From the NCBI GenBank assembly GCA_937877465.1, contig CALFIT010000058.1, positions 1-23,488 of the forward strand: 23,488 nt of DNA, read 5' to 3'. This DNA is from an uncultured Bacteroidales bacterium. GTDB taxonomy: Bacteria; Bacteroidota; Bacteroidia; Bacteroidales; F082. Below the pieces are notes generated by a model, which was not told the DNA's origin, did no database searches, and saw only the letters and a program-made list of their open reading frames with translations. Shown here piece by piece: positions 22,861 to 23,488 of the stretch (the first letter of the stretch is position 1; each line of letters opens with the position of its first letter). The translations under genes and the position numbers were made by a program.

Positions 22861-23174
22861 AATACCATCCCTTCCCTATTGACATTATCGTAAAACAGCG
22901 TTCCTTTTCGATTTGCCCATTCCGCGTAGGTGTAGATTTTCGGGCTGAAGTAAGTGCCATATTCCCATCCCAACTCGACGAAAGGATAGGCATACGTTCC
23001 AAAGGTGTCGTTTTGCAACTGCTTTTCGTTGAGCAAGATGAGCAAATCCCAGTCGGAATCTTCACGCGCGTCATTGCGTGCCTGCGAACCAAACAAGACA
23101 AGCCTTGCTCCTTTTGGCAGCACTTTTGAGCCCAAAGCTCGAATGGAACTCAATATGGTTTCTTTTTCCGACAT
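22854..23174 (-). CDS. MNT-like nucleotidyltransferase (minimal, antitoxin-type)
   Basis: This 106-residue minimal nucleotidyltransferase carries the strand and active-site motif LVLFGSQARNDAREDSDWDLL (G-S-x-A-R, then S-D-x-D). In MNT-HEPN systems such proteins transfer AMP to a HEPN RNase and block it. Downstream here there is only a 32-residue frame, so the partner is missing, truncated or elsewhere. The frame is open to 23210, but a -7 box (TAGTTTTG, 23193-23200) lies inside, so ATG 23174 (MSEKETILSS) is preferred. It diverges from the S9 peptidase. Confidence 0.82.
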   Translation of the reverse strand: MSEKETILSSIRALGSKVLPKGARLVLFGSQARNDAREDSDWDLLILLNEKQLQNDTFGTYAYPFVELGWEYGTYFSPKIYTYAEWANRKGTLFYDNVNREGMVLC

Positions 23175-23192
23175 GTCCTTACTATTTCGATG

Positions 23193-23200
23193 CAAAACTA
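23193..23200 (-). promoter_or_regulatory. -7 box of the MNT-like gene
   Basis: TAGTTTTG on the minus strand with a near -33 (GTTG, 23221-23224) 20 bases upstream. It lies 18 bases before ATG 23174 and decides that start. Confidence 0.6.
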
Positions 23201-23253
23201 CGAAAAACATCTATTCGTCGCAACTTTTCCGTTTCCTTTACCACAATTTGTTG

Positions 23254-23261
23254 TACTTTTG
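23254..23261 (+). promoter_or_regulatory. -7 box of the S9 peptidase gene
   Basis: TACTTTTG, followed by a 76-base leader that is largely a heptamer array. Confidence 0.6.
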
Positions 23262-23281
23262 TCCCCATCAATCATCAAATC

Positions 23282-23330
23282 TTAAATTTTAAATTTTAAA
23301 TTTTAAATCTTGAATCTTGAATCTTAAATC
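23282..23330 (+). repeat. TTRAATY heptamer array in the S9 peptidase leader
   Basis: Seven gapless units: TTAAATT three times, TTAAATC, TTGAATC twice, TTAAATC. The array ends 7 bases before ATG 23338. It is the longest of the three arrays in the window. Confidence 0.85.
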
Positions 23331-23337
23331 CTTAATA

Positions 23338-23488
23338 ATGAAAAAATCCACCTTATTGATTATGGGCAGCATCATCACCCTCACCGGCTGCAACCAGCAA
23401 CCACAGCAGCCTGAACGCTATTCCATCAAGGCTTACCCCGAGACGCGAAAAGACACCACAGTCTTTGACGACTACTTCGGCACGAAGG
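23338..23488 (+). CDS. S9 prolyl oligopeptidase-family lipoprotein, N-terminal fragment (runs off window)
   Basis: The first 50 codons begin MKKSTLLIMGSIITLTGC18, a lipoprotein signal with lipobox LTGC. The mature part reads YPETRKDTTVFDDYFGTK (about 33-50), the conserved opening of prolyl oligopeptidases, normally followed by V-x-D-P-Y-R-W-L-E. The rest, including the Ser-Asp-His triad, lies beyond the window. It would be a membrane-anchored peptidase cutting after proline in short peptides. The family call rests on this short but distinctive stretch. It has its own promoter box and a long repeat leader. Confidence 0.75.
   Translation, partial: MKKSTLLIMGSIITLTGCNQQPQQPERYSIKAYPETRKDTTVFDDYFGTK

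Overview
The window looks like a chromosomal segment of a Bacteroidales bacterium (Bacteroidetes). The evidence is Bacteroides-type -7 boxes (TAnnTTTG) just upstream of many starts, a weak need for Shine-Dalgarno sites, and Bacteroidetes-type genes: a GH29 lipoprotein fucosidase, galK/galM plus a fucose-permease-type sugar transporter, an S9 prolyl oligopeptidase lipoprotein and S23-like four-helix bundle genes. Most core genes favour G/C at third codon positions, while several islands are clearly AT-richer. No rRNA, tRNA, CRISPR array, transposase or integrase was recognised.

Layout. (1) 1-1107: 3' end of uvrA, a 137-bp palindromic repeat element (431-567), and a ProX/YbaK-type prolyl-tRNA editing gene. 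(2) 1108-1905: on the minus strand, an AbrB-independent small antitoxin and RelE/ParE-type toxin, followed by a probable small structured RNA with a promoter box and a GNRA-loop terminator. (3) 1906-2715: a sirtuin. (4) 2724-5590, minus strand: a compact operon of AMP-dependent acyl synthetase, acyl carrier protein and a GNAT-fold acyltransferase, which may be a lipid N-acylation (ceramide-synthase-like) module. (5) 5710-7152: GH29 alpha-L-fucosidase lipoprotein. (6) 7468-12430: galactose operon galK - nucleotidyltransferase - galM - sugar/H+ symporter, closed by a strong terminator. The operon is interrupted after galK by a 475-bp cassette carrying a four-helix bundle gene between inverted arrays of 7-bp repeats. 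(7) 12447-14769: a secreted esterase with a C-terminal LysM domain, divergent from an oligosaccharide flippase. (8) 14806-16737: topoisomerase IV subunit B (parE).

(9) 16738-23210 is an accessory island: hipB-hipA with a 12-bp-arm palindromic operator, a RhuM-family gene, an AT-rich secreted protein of unknown function, a remnant of a winged-helix gene, an AlbA_2-type ATP-binding regulator and a MNT-like nucleotidyltransferase. (10) 23338-end: the start of an S9 peptidase lipoprotein, where core genome resumes.

The most unusual signals are short-period repeats. Inverted CAGTT heptamer arrays bound the four-helix bundle cassette; its right array now encodes the N-terminus of the downstream nucleotidyltransferase and its left array supplies the galK stop codon. 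TTRAATY heptamer arrays lie directly upstream of three unrelated start codons. Inverted nonamer arms enclose a GC-rich hairpin after uvrA. In addition, 33 bp covering the start region are identical between the rhuM-like and AlbA_2 genes, suggesting recombination of 5' ends inside the island.
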